A stretch of DNA of 64,000 bases from NCBI GenBank assembly GCA_019747905.1, contig JAIEQG010000031.1, forward strand, positions 1 through 64,000. The letters run 5' to 3'. The DNA is from Burkholderiales bacterium. GTDB lineage: Bacteria > Pseudomonadota > Gammaproteobacteria > Burkholderiales > Ga0077523. Positions 10,159 through 20,907 of the stretch are shown here, one piece after another. A program made the translations under genes and the position numbers. Numbering within the stretch: the first letter of the stretch is position 1; every line of letters begins with the position of its first letter. Under the pieces are notes generated by a model. The model worked only from the letters and a program-made list of their open reading frames with translations, had not been told where the DNA came from and ran no database searches.

Positions 10159-10485
10159 ATGATGAAGGGACAGCTCGCGGGCCTGATGAAGCAGGCCCAG
10201 CAGATGCAGGAGAACATGAAGAAGATGCAGGAGCAGCTCGCCACCCTCGAAGTCGAGGGCCAGTCGGGTGCCGGCATGGTAAAGGTCGTGATGACCTGCA
10301 AGCACGACGTCAAACGCGTCACCATCGACCCGAGCCTGCTCGCGGACGACAAGGACATGCTCGAAGACCTCGTGGCCGCGGCCATGAACGATGCGGTGCG
10401 CAAGGTCGAGGCGACCACGCAGGAGAAGATGGGCGCGCTCACCGGCGGCATGAACCTGCCGGCGGGATTCAAGCTTCCCTTCTGA
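10159..10485 (+). CDS. ybaB: YbaB/EbfC nucleoid-associated protein
   Basis: A 108-residue DNA-binding protein of the YbaB/EbfC family, which forms tweezer-like dimers and binds DNA with little sequence specificity. The N-terminal helix '[19 protein letters not shown]' is characteristic, followed by a beta-hairpin core and a C-terminal helix ending in a glycine- and proline-rich tail. It lies 34 bases after dnaX and upstream of recR, the conserved order. A good ribosome-binding site (AGGAGGG) precedes the ATG. Confidence 0.93.
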   Translation: MMKGQLAGLMKQAQQMQENMKKMQEQLATLEVEGQSGAGMVKVVMTCKHDVKRVTIDPSLLADDKDMLEDLVAAAMNDAVRKVEATTQEKMGALTGGMNLPAGFKLPF

Positions 10486-10560
10486 GCGCCGTCATAGAAG
10501 CTCGACGGCGCGTGCCCAGCAGCGCGCGGCGGCGACCCGAGGACCATCAGTCCATCGCAC

Positions 10561-11160
10561 TTGAAGACTCCCACCGCCCTCCAGACCCTGATCGAAGCCC
10601 TGCGCGTACTGCCGGGTGTCGGCCCGAAATCGGCGCAGCGCATGGCCTATCACCTGTTGCAGCGCGATCGCGATGGCGCAGGACGGCTGTCGTCCGCGTT
10701 GAGCGGGGCGCTGCAGCGCATCCAGCATTGCGAGCGGTGCAACAACTTCAGCGAGGAACCGGTCTGCGAGCTGTGCCGATCGGCGCGCCGTGATGCGTCG
10801 CTGCTGTGCGTGGTCGAAACACCCGCCGACCTCCTCATGATGGAACAGGCCCAGGCCTACCACGGGTTGTACTTCGTGCTGCTCGGGCGCCTCTCGCCAT
10901 TGGACGGCGTCGGCCCGCGCGAACTCAACCTCGATCGGTTGGTGAAGCGTGCCACCGACGGCGTGGTGCGCGAGACCATCCTTGCGACCAACTTCACGGT
11001 CGAAGGCGAAGCCACGGCGCACTACATCGGCGAGATGCTCCAGCCGCGCGGCATCAAGGTGTCGCGCATCGCCCGCGGCCTGCCGGTGGGCGGTGAACTC
11101 GAATACGTCGATGCTGGAACGCTCGCACAGGCCGTGATCGAACGCCGGGCGGTCGCCTGA
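10561..11160 (+). CDS. recR: Recombination mediator protein RecR
   Basis: RecR works with RecO and RecF to load RecA on gapped DNA. The protein is 199 residues, the usual length. It has an N-terminal helix-hairpin-helix ('[17 protein letters not shown]'), a four-cysteine zinc finger ('CERCNNF...CELC'), a Toprim domain (from '[14 protein letters not shown]') and the C-terminal '[15 protein letters not shown]' Walker B-like segment. The start is a TTG; no ATG or GTG is available in the right place, and RecR proteins commonly begin 'MK.P..L..LI..L..LPGVG'. It is the third gene of the dnaX-ybaB-recR operon. Confidence 0.94.
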   Translation: MKTPTALQTLIEALRVLPGVGPKSAQRMAYHLLQRDRDGAGRLSSALSGALQRIQHCERCNNFSEEPVCELCRSARRDASLLCVVETPADLLMMEQAQAYHGLYFVLLGRLSPLDGVGPRELNLDRLVKRATDGVVRETILATNFTVEGEATAHYIGEMLQPRGIKVSRIARGLPVGGELEYVDAGTLAQAVIERRAVA

Positions 11161-11162
11161 CC

Positions 11163-12332
11163 ATGCCGCGATCGTCCAATCGGCCGCGCAGTGCGGCGGG
11201 CAGCGAAACCAAGCGCCCGACCGGCAAACCGCGTGGCAAGCCGGCCCAGCCGCACCCTGCACCGCGCCCGAGCACCCGCAGCGAACCCGCGCGCCAGAAC
11301 CGCGACGGCGCGCCTGCGCGGACCACCCGACGCCGCCCGGACGAACCCGTCCCCGCGGGCCGGGCGCGCCCCGAACGCCCGGTCGTTCCGACCGCGCGCC
11401 GCAGCGCCGCTGCACCTCGCACCGAAACGGCGCCGCAGACACCCAGCGCTTCCCAGAAGCTGCAGAAGGTGCTGGCGCAGGCCGGCCTCGGCTCGCGCCG
11501 CGAGATGGAGGAGCTGATCCAGGGCGGCAAGGTGCTGGTGAACGGACAACCGGCGACGCTCGGCATGCGCGTCGAGCCCGACGACGAGGTGAAGGTCGGC
11601 AGGCGGCAGATCCGCTTCAAGCTATCCGCACGCTTGCCGCGCGTGATCATTTACCACAAGCCGGAAGGTGAGATCGTCACCCGCAGCGATCCGCAAGGAC
11701 GCACGAGCGTGTTCGAGAAGCTGCCCGTCATTCGCAGCGGCAAGTGGCTCGCCATCGGCCGCCTCGACTACAACACGTGCGGACTGCTCGTCTTCACGAC
11801 TTCGGGCGAGCTCGCGAACCGCCTCACCCACCCACGCTTCGAAGTGGAGCGCGAGTACGCGGTCCGCATCATGGGCGAAGTGAACGACGAGCAGGGGCGG
11901 GCCATGCTGCGCGGTGTGCAGCTGGACGATGGCGAAGCCCGGTTCGATCTGCTCGCCGCCCAGGGCGGTACCGGCAGCAATCACTGGTACCGCGTCGTCG
12001 TCCGCGAAGGCCGCAACCGGCTGGTGCGGCGCATGTTCGAGCACTTCGGCCTGCAGGTGAGCCGGCTCATGCGCGTGCGCTTCGGCATCATCAACCTGCC
12101 GCCGCGCCTCAAACGCGGGCAGCACCTCGAACTCACCGAAGCGCAGACCCGCAGCGTGCTGGAATGGCTCGCGCGCGGCGGCGAGCAGTTCGGCGACATC
12201 CCGCTGGCTCCACCGCCCGCCAAGCCGGCCAAACCCCCGGCCCGCGCGGCGCGGCCGGCCAAGAAGCCGTCACGCGCGCCGGCCCGGCCCGGCGGCACTA
12301 CTTCCGGAAGACCTCGACGAAGGTCGCGTTGA
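11163..12332 (+). CDS. rluB: 23S rRNA pseudouridine synthase, RluB type
   Basis: A pseudouridine synthase of the RsuA/RluB/RluE/RluF family, in E. coli the enzyme for position 2605 of 23S rRNA. Of its 389 residues, about 95 at the N-terminus are a Pro/Arg-rich disordered extension, followed by an S4 RNA-binding domain ('SQKLQKVLAQAGLGSRREMEE...', about 98-160) and the catalytic domain with 'GRLDYNTCGLLV', where the aspartate near 201 is the nucleophile. A second basic Pro/Ala/Lys tail follows residue 345. Such low-complexity tails are common in betaproteobacterial RluB. It starts 2 bases after recR, and its 3' end overlaps the convergent FecR gene by 35 bases. RluB rather than RsuA is chosen from the length and tails. 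Confidence 0.85.
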   Translation: MPRSSNRPRSAAGSETKRPTGKPRGKPAQPHPAPRPSTRSEPARQNRDGAPARTTRRRPDEPVPAGRARPERPVVPTARRSAAAPRTETAPQTPSASQKLQKVLAQAGLGSRREMEELIQGGKVLVNGQPATLGMRVEPDDEVKVGRRQIRFKLSARLPRVIIYHKPEGEIVTRSDPQGRTSVFEKLPVIRSGKWLAIGRLDYNTCGLLVFTTSGELANRLTHPRFEVEREYAVRIMGEVNDEQGRAMLRGVQLDDGEARFDLLAAQGGTGSNHWYRVVVREGRNRLVRRMFEHFGLQVSRLMRVRFGIINLPPRLKRGQHLELTEAQTRSVLEWLARGGEQFGDIPLAPPPAKPAKPPARAARPAKKPSRAPARPGGTTSGRPRRRSR

Positions 12333-13902
12333 AGCCGTTGGCGATGTCGCCGATGCAGCCCGCGGCCACGGCAGTACCGTAACCGTCGGTACCGGCAAGC
12401 CCGACGCTGACACCGCCCGTGTACGTCCCGCCCGTGCAGCCCACGCAGTTCACGGTCGAATAGTTGCCGAAGTAGTCGCCCAGACCGCCGCCGGCGTTGG
12501 GTCCGAGCATCGCGGTCACGTCGAACTTCTTGCCCAGCGCAGAGAGGAAGTCGATGGTCGCGCCGAAAGTCGCCTGCTGCGCACCGAAGTCGATGGTGAG
12601 CGATGCGTTGGTGACCGACCCGGTGTAGGCCTGGCCGCCGGAGTACGCCACGGCTCCCGGCCCGCCCGCGGGCGTGTAGGACACGATCCCGCTGGTCGGG
12701 AGGGCCTGCTGCACACCGGTGTTCACGTTGTTGGCGGTCGCGAACAACAGCGGAAAGCCGGTGAGAGTCTGGCCGTCGGACCCGGTGACCGTACCGCCCG
12801 CCCAGCGTCCCCACGTGACCACCGTGGACCCGTCCGTCAGGGTTCCTCGGTTGGTAATGGTGCCGCCGGCGATCGAACCGCTCACGCCCTGCGTGGACGT
12901 GAAGGCGATCAGGTTGCCGGCGCCGTCGTAGGTGCCTTCGGCCTCGCCGCCGAAATAGAAGTCGGTACCACCCGTGGGAAAGGGAAACGCCACGACGAAC
13001 CCATCGCGCGGGGGCAGCACGTCCGGTGCGCCGGCAGCATTCTTGTCTTCGGTCGCCGAGGTCTGGACGGCCCCGGCCGGAATGGGATTGGGCACGGTAG
13101 GCGGGCCGATGCGGATTGGTATCGGGCTCAATATCGGATCCGCAGTGACGACGGTGAGCGGCGGATCCGTCCTCGCCTCCGATGCCGCAGTGATCGATCC
13201 CTCATCGGTTTTCGCTGTCTCCGTCTTCGCGCTCTGCGATTGATTCGGCCCCCGCTTCTGACCTTCCAGACGATCGGCCAGGAACGCCGGAGGCACCAGG
13301 AGCTTCTCCACGCCGACATCGGGGCGCGGCGCAAAGAACGCCTCGCCCGCGATGAACTCGAACGCGCCCTTGTTGTTGCTTGCCGCCACCTTGCCCTCGG
13401 TGACCGCGCCATACAGACCATCCTTGGCCGCGGTGCCGTTGGCGTTGATGCACGAACCCGCCTCGCACAGTGCGAGCGAATAGGCCGTGCCACGGATGCC
13501 GATGGTCGCGACCGACGTGCGCACTTCGTAGTTCGCCCGGTTGGTCTTGCCGATCAATCCGCTGATGGTGCGGAAGCCGCCCTTCAGCAGCCGGTAGAAG
13601 GCCCGTTCGCTGCCGTCCTGCTGGCCGCTGAAGCGATACTGGTCGATGGCGAGGGTGGTGCGTTCCTTCAGCGCGACCACGCTTTCGTCGGTCATGCGGA
13701 CCTGGAGGTTGCTGCCGGTGCCGGTGCGCAGCACGTCGCGATCGTTGATCGGCGCCCCTGCCGCGAGCTTCACTTCCTTGCCGTCGCGAACCGCGACTGC
13801 GTCGCCCGCAGCCATGAGCACCCGACCTGCCGCTGCCTGAGCCATGGCCGGCACCAGCAGCACGAGGGCGATCGGGAGCCCAAAGCGAGAACTGAACTTC
13901 AT
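12298..13902 (-). CDS. FecR-domain secreted protein, candidate Slam cargo
   Basis: A 534-residue exported protein. A Sec signal peptide (residues 1-26, ending near 'AMAQAAA', no lipobox cysteine) is followed by a FecR domain (about 27-190), with 'NDRDVLRTGTGSNLQVRMTDESVVALKERTTL' and 'TIGIRGTAY' as its hallmarks. After a Pro-rich linker comes a Gly/Thr-rich beta domain (about 270-534) with 'GGTDFYFGGEAEG', 'VTWGRWAGG' and 'ASLTIDFGAQQATFGATIDF', which resembles the small C-terminal barrels of surface proteins such as TbpB. The gene lies 11 bases downstream of the Slam-like barrel gene, so the two are probably co-transcribed. The start is the ATG at 13902; the frame is open further but lacks coding character. 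The export role of the pair is inference. Confidence 0.75.
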   Translation of the reverse strand: MKFSSRFGLPIALVLLVPAMAQAAAGRVLMAAGDAVAVRDGKEVKLAAGAPINDRDVLRTGTGSNLQVRMTDESVVALKERTTLAIDQYRFSGQQDGSERAFYRLLKGGFRTISGLIGKTNRANYEVRTSVATIGIRGTAYSLALCEAGSCINANGTAAKDGLYGAVTEGKVAASNNKGAFEFIAGEAFFAPRPDVGVEKLLVPPAFLADRLEGQKRGPNQSQSAKTETAKTDEGSITAASEARTDPPLTVVTADPILSPIPIRIGPPTVPNPIPAGAVQTSATEDKNAAGAPDVLPPRDGFVVAFPFPTGGTDFYFGGEAEGTYDGAGNLIAFTSTQGVSGSIAGGTITNRGTLTDGSTVVTWGRWAGGTVTGSDGQTLTGFPLLFATANNVNTGVQQALPTSGIVSYTPAGGPGAVAYSGGQAYTGSVTNASLTIDFGAQQATFGATIDFLSALGKKFDVTAMLGPNAGGGLGDYFGNYSTVNCVGCTGGTYTGGVSVGLAGTDGYGTAVAAGCIGDIANGFNATFVEVFRK

Positions 13903-13913
13903 GACAACCTCCA

Positions 13914-15242
13914 TCAGCGGTGGTCGTACCGCAGTTTGAGCAGTGCGACGTTGCGGGCGTATTGGTACAGCTCGAGATTGGAATCGTTGCGTGCGGCGAT
14001 GAGATCCAGGCGCAGGCTCAGCGCATCGGTGAAGCTGTAGCTGCCACCCAGCTCGAGCGCCTGGTACAGGTCGCGGCGGCGGGTGGCGAGGAACGCGTCG
14101 GGTTCCAGGTATTCGCTGCGCTGAACGCTGAGCGCCCCGTACAGGCCGGTCTTCGCAGTCGGTGTGAGCACCAGGCCCAGGCGGCCGCCGTACAGATCGC
14201 GCCCGAGGTCGTCGCGATTGCGGATGTTGGCCTCGCGCCCCAGGTTCGCGGTGGCGTTGAGAGTGGGTTTCCAGGCACCGGAAAACACCTTGCGGACCCC
14301 AGCGCCGGCGCTGTAGAAGTCGGCATCGCGCACCGCGTTCGTTCCCATGTAGGCAATGCGTGCGTACTGGCCGAAGACGTTGGTAGTCCAGCTCTCGCTC
14401 AACTGGTGATACCACTCGCCCGTGGCACCGAAGATGTCGCGGAAGCGCTCCTGATCGAGCCGCAGTTCGGTGGCCGACAGCGATGCACGGATCAGATCGC
14501 GGTCCTTCTGCCAGACGCCGCCGCCGAAGCCGGTGACGTTCAACTGGTCGAAGACGTCCAGACGATGGTAGAAGCGCGAATCCACCGATCCGCCCACGAA
14601 CGCGCTCCAGCGCTGCGACAGGGGAACGTTGATCTGGCCGCCTGCGCCGACCAGCGCGAAGCCATCGTCGGTCTTGACCCCGGCGGGTGCCACCACCACG
14701 GGCCCGAACAGCGGCAAGGTGATGTTGCCGCTCGACACGCCGCCGTTGACGTTGGAGTCGTAGCCATAGCCCGCTTCCGCGTAGCCCGTGAAGCGGGTGC
14801 GATAGCGGTTCTCCCGCGCCTTGATGGCCTCCTCGAAGCGCGCGATGTTGGCGCGCACGGAAGCCGGCGGGTTCGCCTTCAACACGCCATCGAACTCTTC
14901 GCGCGCCCGGGCGTCCTCACCCATCATGAAGTAGCCACGAGCGAGTTCGAGCCGCGCGTTGAGATTGTTCGGGTAGGTGATGACGTAGCGTTCCAGCGCC
15001 AGCGTGCCTTCGCCCGGATGGCCCGCGTCGATCGCGGCGACGCCGTAGTAGAAATCGAAGGCCGGGTTGCCGAGCTGATCCGGATAGCGGCGTCCGCGCG
15101 CATAGGCTTCCTTGGCCTGGCCCCGTTCCACCAGCTGGCGCAGCTCTTCGGCCGGGGTCGCAGCCAGCGCCGGGGCGACACCCTGGGTCAGCAGGAAGAA
15201 GAGCGCCAATACAAAGAGATAGGCACTGCTCCCGGAAAACAC
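13914..15242 (-). CDS. TPR plus beta-barrel outer-membrane protein, Slam-like (DUF560)
   Basis: About 442 residues from the GTG at 15242, which follows GAGG at a good distance; a TTG at 15260 is the alternative. A signal peptide ('AYLFVLALFFLLTQGVAPALA') leads to periplasmic TPR-like helices (about 25-150) and then a beta-barrel of alternating strands ('GYAEAGYGYDSNVNGG', 'FVGGSVDSRFYHRLDVFDQLNV', 'GQYARIAYMGTNAVRDADFYSAGAGVRKVF'). TPR plus a 14-strand-type barrel is the plan of surface lipoprotein assembly modifiers, which move lipoproteins and some soluble cargo to the cell surface. The adjacent FecR protein with a barrel-like C-terminus is the candidate cargo. It could instead be a general TPR-porin. 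Confidence 0.7.
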   Translation of the reverse strand: MFSGSSAYLFVLALFFLLTQGVAPALAATPAEELRQLVERGQAKEAYARGRRYPDQLGNPAFDFYYGVAAIDAGHPGEGTLALERYVITYPNNLNARLELARGYFMMGEDARAREEFDGVLKANPPASVRANIARFEEAIKARENRYRTRFTGYAEAGYGYDSNVNGGVSSGNITLPLFGPVVVAPAGVKTDDGFALVGAGGQINVPLSQRWSAFVGGSVDSRFYHRLDVFDQLNVTGFGGGVWQKDRDLIRASLSATELRLDQERFRDIFGATGEWYHQLSESWTTNVFGQYARIAYMGTNAVRDADFYSAGAGVRKVFSGAWKPTLNATANLGREANIRNRDDLGRDLYGGRLGLVLTPTAKTGLYGALSVQRSEYLEPDAFLATRRRDLYQALELGGSYSFTDALSLRLDLIAARNDSNLELYQYARNVALLKLRYDHR

Positions 15243-15303
15243 CAGGAAAGGCCTCGACAACGCGTCGATGGCACCCCGGGTGACGGGTGGCGACAGGCCT
15301 GCC

Positions 15304-16218
15304 TCAGGCGGGCAGTTCTTCCCGGCGCAAAAGGAAGACGAACTCGTCCCCGGCGTGGGTTTCCAGCCAGGTGAAAGGGACGGTGGGGTACGCCGTTTCG
15401 AGGGCGCCCCGGTTGTGCCCGATCTCGACGACAAGCAATCCTCCGGATGCCAGGTGCATTGGAGCCTGTTTCAGCAGCTTGCGTACCAGATCGAGCCCAT
15501 CGGTACCGCCGGCCAGCGCCAGGGCAGGCTCATGGCGGTACTCCCGCGGCAGCGCCGCCATGGCGGCGGCGTCCACGTAGGGCGGATTGGACACGATGAG
15601 GTCGTACTGCCGGTCGGCGAGGCCGCTCATCAGGTCGGACTGCAGCAGCTCGATGCGGTCCCCGAGCCCGTAGTCCCCGACGTTGACGCGGGCGACTTCG
15701 AGGGCATCCACGGAAATGTCGCTACCGTGCACCCGCGCGTTCGGAAAGGCCTCGGCGAGCAGGATCGCGAGGCAGCCTGACCCCGTGCACACGTCGATCG
15801 CCGAGGCGACGGTCTCCGGGTCTGTCACCCACGGTGCGAGACCGTCACGCAGCAGATCGGCGATGAACGACCGGGGAATCAGCACGCGCTCGTCCACATG
15901 GAATCGATAGTCCCCGAGCCACGCTTCCTGCGTGAGGTAAGGGGAGGGGATGCGTTCCTCCGCGCGACGGCGCAGGATCTCCACGATCGCCGCGATCTCT
16001 TCGCGCGTCAGGCGTGCGTCGAGGTACTGCTCGAAATCGGCGTGCGGCAGATCGAGCGCCCAGCCGAGCAGGTAGGCAGCCTCGGCGCGGGCATCGGGAA
16101 AACCGTGACCGAAGGCGAGATCGTTTGCCCGGAACCGCGTAACGGCAAAGCGCAGCAGATCGCGGATCGTGCCGAGCTGCGCGGCCGCGTCGACATAGGG
16201 GTCGGGCGGTTGCCCCAT
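15304..16218 (-). CDS. prmB: 50S ribosomal protein L3 N5-glutamine methyltransferase
   Basis: SAM-dependent methyltransferase that modifies a glutamine in ribosomal protein L3. 304 residues; an N-terminal helical domain (1-110), then a Rossmann methyltransferase with 'DVCTGSGCLAILLAEAFP' (SAM motif I) and the Gln-binding 'SNPPY' motif near residue 205. PrmB rather than its paralogue PrmC is chosen because of the length, the 'ALAGGTDGLDLVRKLL' continuation and the place after dapE, a conserved betaproteobacterial order. It ends 61 bases before the Slam-like gene start. Confidence 0.88.
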   Translation of the reverse strand: MGQPPDPYVDAAAQLGTIRDLLRFAVTRFRANDLAFGHGFPDARAEAAYLLGWALDLPHADFEQYLDARLTREEIAAIVEILRRRAEERIPSPYLTQEAWLGDYRFHVDERVLIPRSFIADLLRDGLAPWVTDPETVASAIDVCTGSGCLAILLAEAFPNARVHGSDISVDALEVARVNVGDYGLGDRIELLQSDLMSGLADRQYDLIVSNPPYVDAAAMAALPREYRHEPALALAGGTDGLDLVRKLLKQAPMHLASGGLLVVEIGHNRGALETAYPTVPFTWLETHAGDEFVFLLRREELPA

Positions 16219-16219
16219 G

Positions 16220-18536
<2,317 letters not shown>

Positions 18537-18658
18537 GGAACTTCTCCCGGTGCGGTACTTGGTTTCAACAGCGCGGCGGATCGCCTGCTGCCAGCACCTG
18601 GAGGGCAGTGCGCCCCAGCTTCGCTGGCCGCTGCTCCTGCACGGTTGCCGACATCGTC

Positions 18659-19480
18659 CTAATCCCCGCGCAAGAGTTCGTTGATGCTGGTCTTCGCGCG
18701 CGTCTTCGCGTCCACCTGTTTCACGATGACCGCGCAGTACAGGCTCACCTTGCCGTCGGCCGAGGGCAGGTTGCCCGAGACCACCACCGATCCCGGCGGG
18801 ATGCGGCCGTAGCTCACTTCGCCCGTCGCGCGGTTGTAGATCTTCGTGCTCTGCCCGATGTAGACGCCCATCGAGATCACCGACCCGGCGCCCACGATCA
18901 CGCCCTCCACCACCTCCGAGCGAGCGCCGATGAAACAGTCGTCCTCGATGATGGTCGGATTGGCCTGGATCGGTTCGAGCACGCCGCCGATGCCGACTCC
19001 GCCGGACAGGTGCACGTTCTTGCCGATCTGCGCGCAGGAACCCACGGTTGCCCAGGTGTCCACCATCGTGGATTCGTCCACGTACGCCCCGATGTTCACG
19101 AACGACGGCATCAGCACCACGTTCTTTGCGATGAAGGAACCCTTGCGGACCACCGCGTTGGGTACCACCCGGAAGCCGCCGGCCCGGAAATCTCCATCGC
19201 CGTAATCGGCAAATTTCGGGGCGACTTTATCGAAGTAGTTGGTGTAGCCGTCGCGGATGACGGCGTTGTCCGCGAGGCGGAACGACAGCAGCACCGCCTT
19301 CTTGATCCACTGGTGGGTCACCCAGTCGCCGCCCTGTTTCTCGGCCACCCGGAGCCGGCCGGCATCCAGGCCGGCGATGACCTCGCCCACCGCCTGCTTG
19401 AGTGGGGCGGGGGCGGAACCGGGATTGATGGCGGCGCGGTTCTCCCACGCTTCTTCGATGATTTTCTGCAGGTCGGACAT
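18659..19480 (-). CDS. dapD: Tetrahydrodipicolinate N-succinyltransferase
   Basis: Transfers succinate from succinyl-CoA to tetrahydrodipicolinate in the succinylase branch of lysine synthesis. 273 residues, as in the family; the ATG at 19480 gives the typical start '[20 protein letters not shown]'. Left-handed beta-helix hexapeptide repeats run through the second half ('[24 protein letters not shown]', '[21 protein letters not shown]'). It sits 16 bases after dapC and upstream of pilU and dapE. The frame is open upstream to 19744, but that part is antisense-like inside dapC. Confidence 0.96.
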   Translation of the reverse strand: MSDLQKIIEEAWENRAAINPGSAPAPLKQAVGEVIAGLDAGRLRVAEKQGGDWVTHQWIKKAVLLSFRLADNAVIRDGYTNYFDKVAPKFADYGDGDFRAGGFRVVPNAVVRKGSFIAKNVVLMPSFVNIGAYVDESTMVDTWATVGSCAQIGKNVHLSGGVGIGGVLEPIQANPTIIEDDCFIGARSEVVEGVIVGAGSVISMGVYIGQSTKIYNRATGEVSYGRIPPGSVVVSGNLPSADGKVSLYCAVIVKQVDAKTRAKTSINELLRGD

Positions 19481-19496
19481 GGGAGGCGGGCTCGCT

Positions 19497-20693
19497 CTAG
19501 CGGGGTTGGGAAAGGAATCGGCCGAGGCGCTGGGCGGCCTCGGTGCATTCTTCGGGCGGGGCGACCAGCGCGATGCGGACGAAACGCGCCCCGGGGTTGA
19601 CGCCATGGGCCTCGCGCGCGAGGTAACTCCCTGGCAGGACAGTGACATTATATTGTTCGAGCAGTGCCCGGGCGAAGCGGGTGTCGTCGTCGGGCGTCGG
19701 CATCCACAGGTAGAAGGCCGCATCGGGCATGCGCGCACCGGCACCGGGGGGCAGCAGGGCGGTGACCGTTTCGAACTTTTCGCGGTAGAGGCGGCGGTTC
19801 TCCACGACGTGCGCTTCGTCGTTCCAGGCGGCCTCGCTCGCCGCCTGCACGGCCAGGCTCATGGCGCTGCCGTGGTACGTACGGTACAGGAGGAAGGATT
19901 TCAGTACCGCACGATCGCCCGCGACATAGCCCGATCGCATCCCCGGCACGTTCGAACGCTTGGACAGGCTCCCGAAGACCACCAGTCGCGGGAAGCCGCT
20001 GCGGCCCAGCCGGGTCGCGGCTGCCAACGCGCCGAGCGGCGCCGCGCCCTCCTCGAAGTAGATCTCCGAATAGCACTCGTCGGACGCGATCACGAATCCG
20101 TACCGGTCCGACAGCTCGAACAGCGTCCGCCACTCGTCGAGCGACATCACGCGGCCCGTGGGATTTCCCGGGGAACAGACGTAGATGAGCTGCGTGCTCT
20201 TCCAGACCGCCTCCGGTACCGAACCGTAGCCGCACGCGAACCCGTCCTCCGGCACCTGGTTCAGGAAGTACGGCCGGGCGCCGGCCAGCAGCGCCGCCCC
20301 CTCGTAGATCTGGTAGAAGGGATTGGGAATCACGACCACTGGGTCGGACTGTGTCCGATCGACGACAGTCTGTGCGAAAGCGAACAGCGCTTCGCGGCTG
20401 CCGTTGACCGGGAGAACCTCGGTGGTCGGGTCGATTGCCGGCAGTTCGTACCGGCGCTGGAGCCAGGCGGCGATGGCCTCGCGCAGCGTCGGCCGCCCTG
20501 CCGTCGCCGGATAGGCGGCAAGCCCGCTCAAGCCCCGGGTCAGGGCCTCGAGAATGAACGGCGGTGTCGCGTGCTTGGGCTCGCCGATGGAAAGGTTGAT
20601 CGGGCGCAGCGCCGGATTCGGAACCACACCTTCGAACAGCGTGGCGAGCTTCTGGAACGGGTAGGGCTGGAGCCGCTTGAGATCGGGATTCAT
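19497..20693 (-). CDS. dapC: N-succinyl-diaminopimelate aminotransferase, DapC type
   Basis: PLP-dependent class I/II aminotransferase that makes N-succinyl-LL-diaminopimelate. 398 residues; '[11 protein letters not shown]' for phosphate binding, an '[10 protein letters not shown]' loop, 'SPGNPTG', '[10 protein letters not shown]' and the PLP lysine in '[18 protein letters not shown]'. Position directly upstream of dapD supports the DapC role over a general aspartate aminotransferase. It is divergent from smc, with about 210 bases for both promoters. Confidence 0.92.
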   Translation of the reverse strand: MNPDLKRLQPYPFQKLATLFEGVVPNPALRPINLSIGEPKHATPPFILEALTRGLSGLAAYPATAGRPTLREAIAAWLQRRYELPAIDPTTEVLPVNGSREALFAFAQTVVDRTQSDPVVVIPNPFYQIYEGAALLAGARPYFLNQVPEDGFACGYGSVPEAVWKSTQLIYVCSPGNPTGRVMSLDEWRTLFELSDRYGFVIASDECYSEIYFEEGAAPLGALAAATRLGRSGFPRLVVFGSLSKRSNVPGMRSGYVAGDRAVLKSFLLYRTYHGSAMSLAVQAASEAAWNDEAHVVENRRLYREKFETVTALLPPGAGARMPDAAFYLWMPTPDDDTRFARALLEQYNVTVLPGSYLAREAHGVNPGARFVRIALVAPPEECTEAAQRLGRFLSQPR

Positions 20694-20907
20694 GGTCCGC
20701 CGTGGAACCGCAGCGCGAGGCGCTTCACGCGCGCGAAAAGTCCGGGATTATAGGAGGCGATGCGCGGCCGCGCTGTGTTTTCGGCGGAGGCAATTCGGTT
20801 ACAATCCGGTGCGCAACTCGCATCAACGCCTGGCCCGGCAACGGCGCCGGGCGCTTGATTTTTTGGCCGCTCATTTTTTCGTATCCCGCTCCCGAACGGG
20901 CTCGTCC

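Noticed and set aside
13903..14415. N-terminal extension of the FecR gene frame
   Set aside because: Arg/Pro-rich and lies inside the Slam-like gene; the signal peptide at the ATG 13902 fixes the true start.
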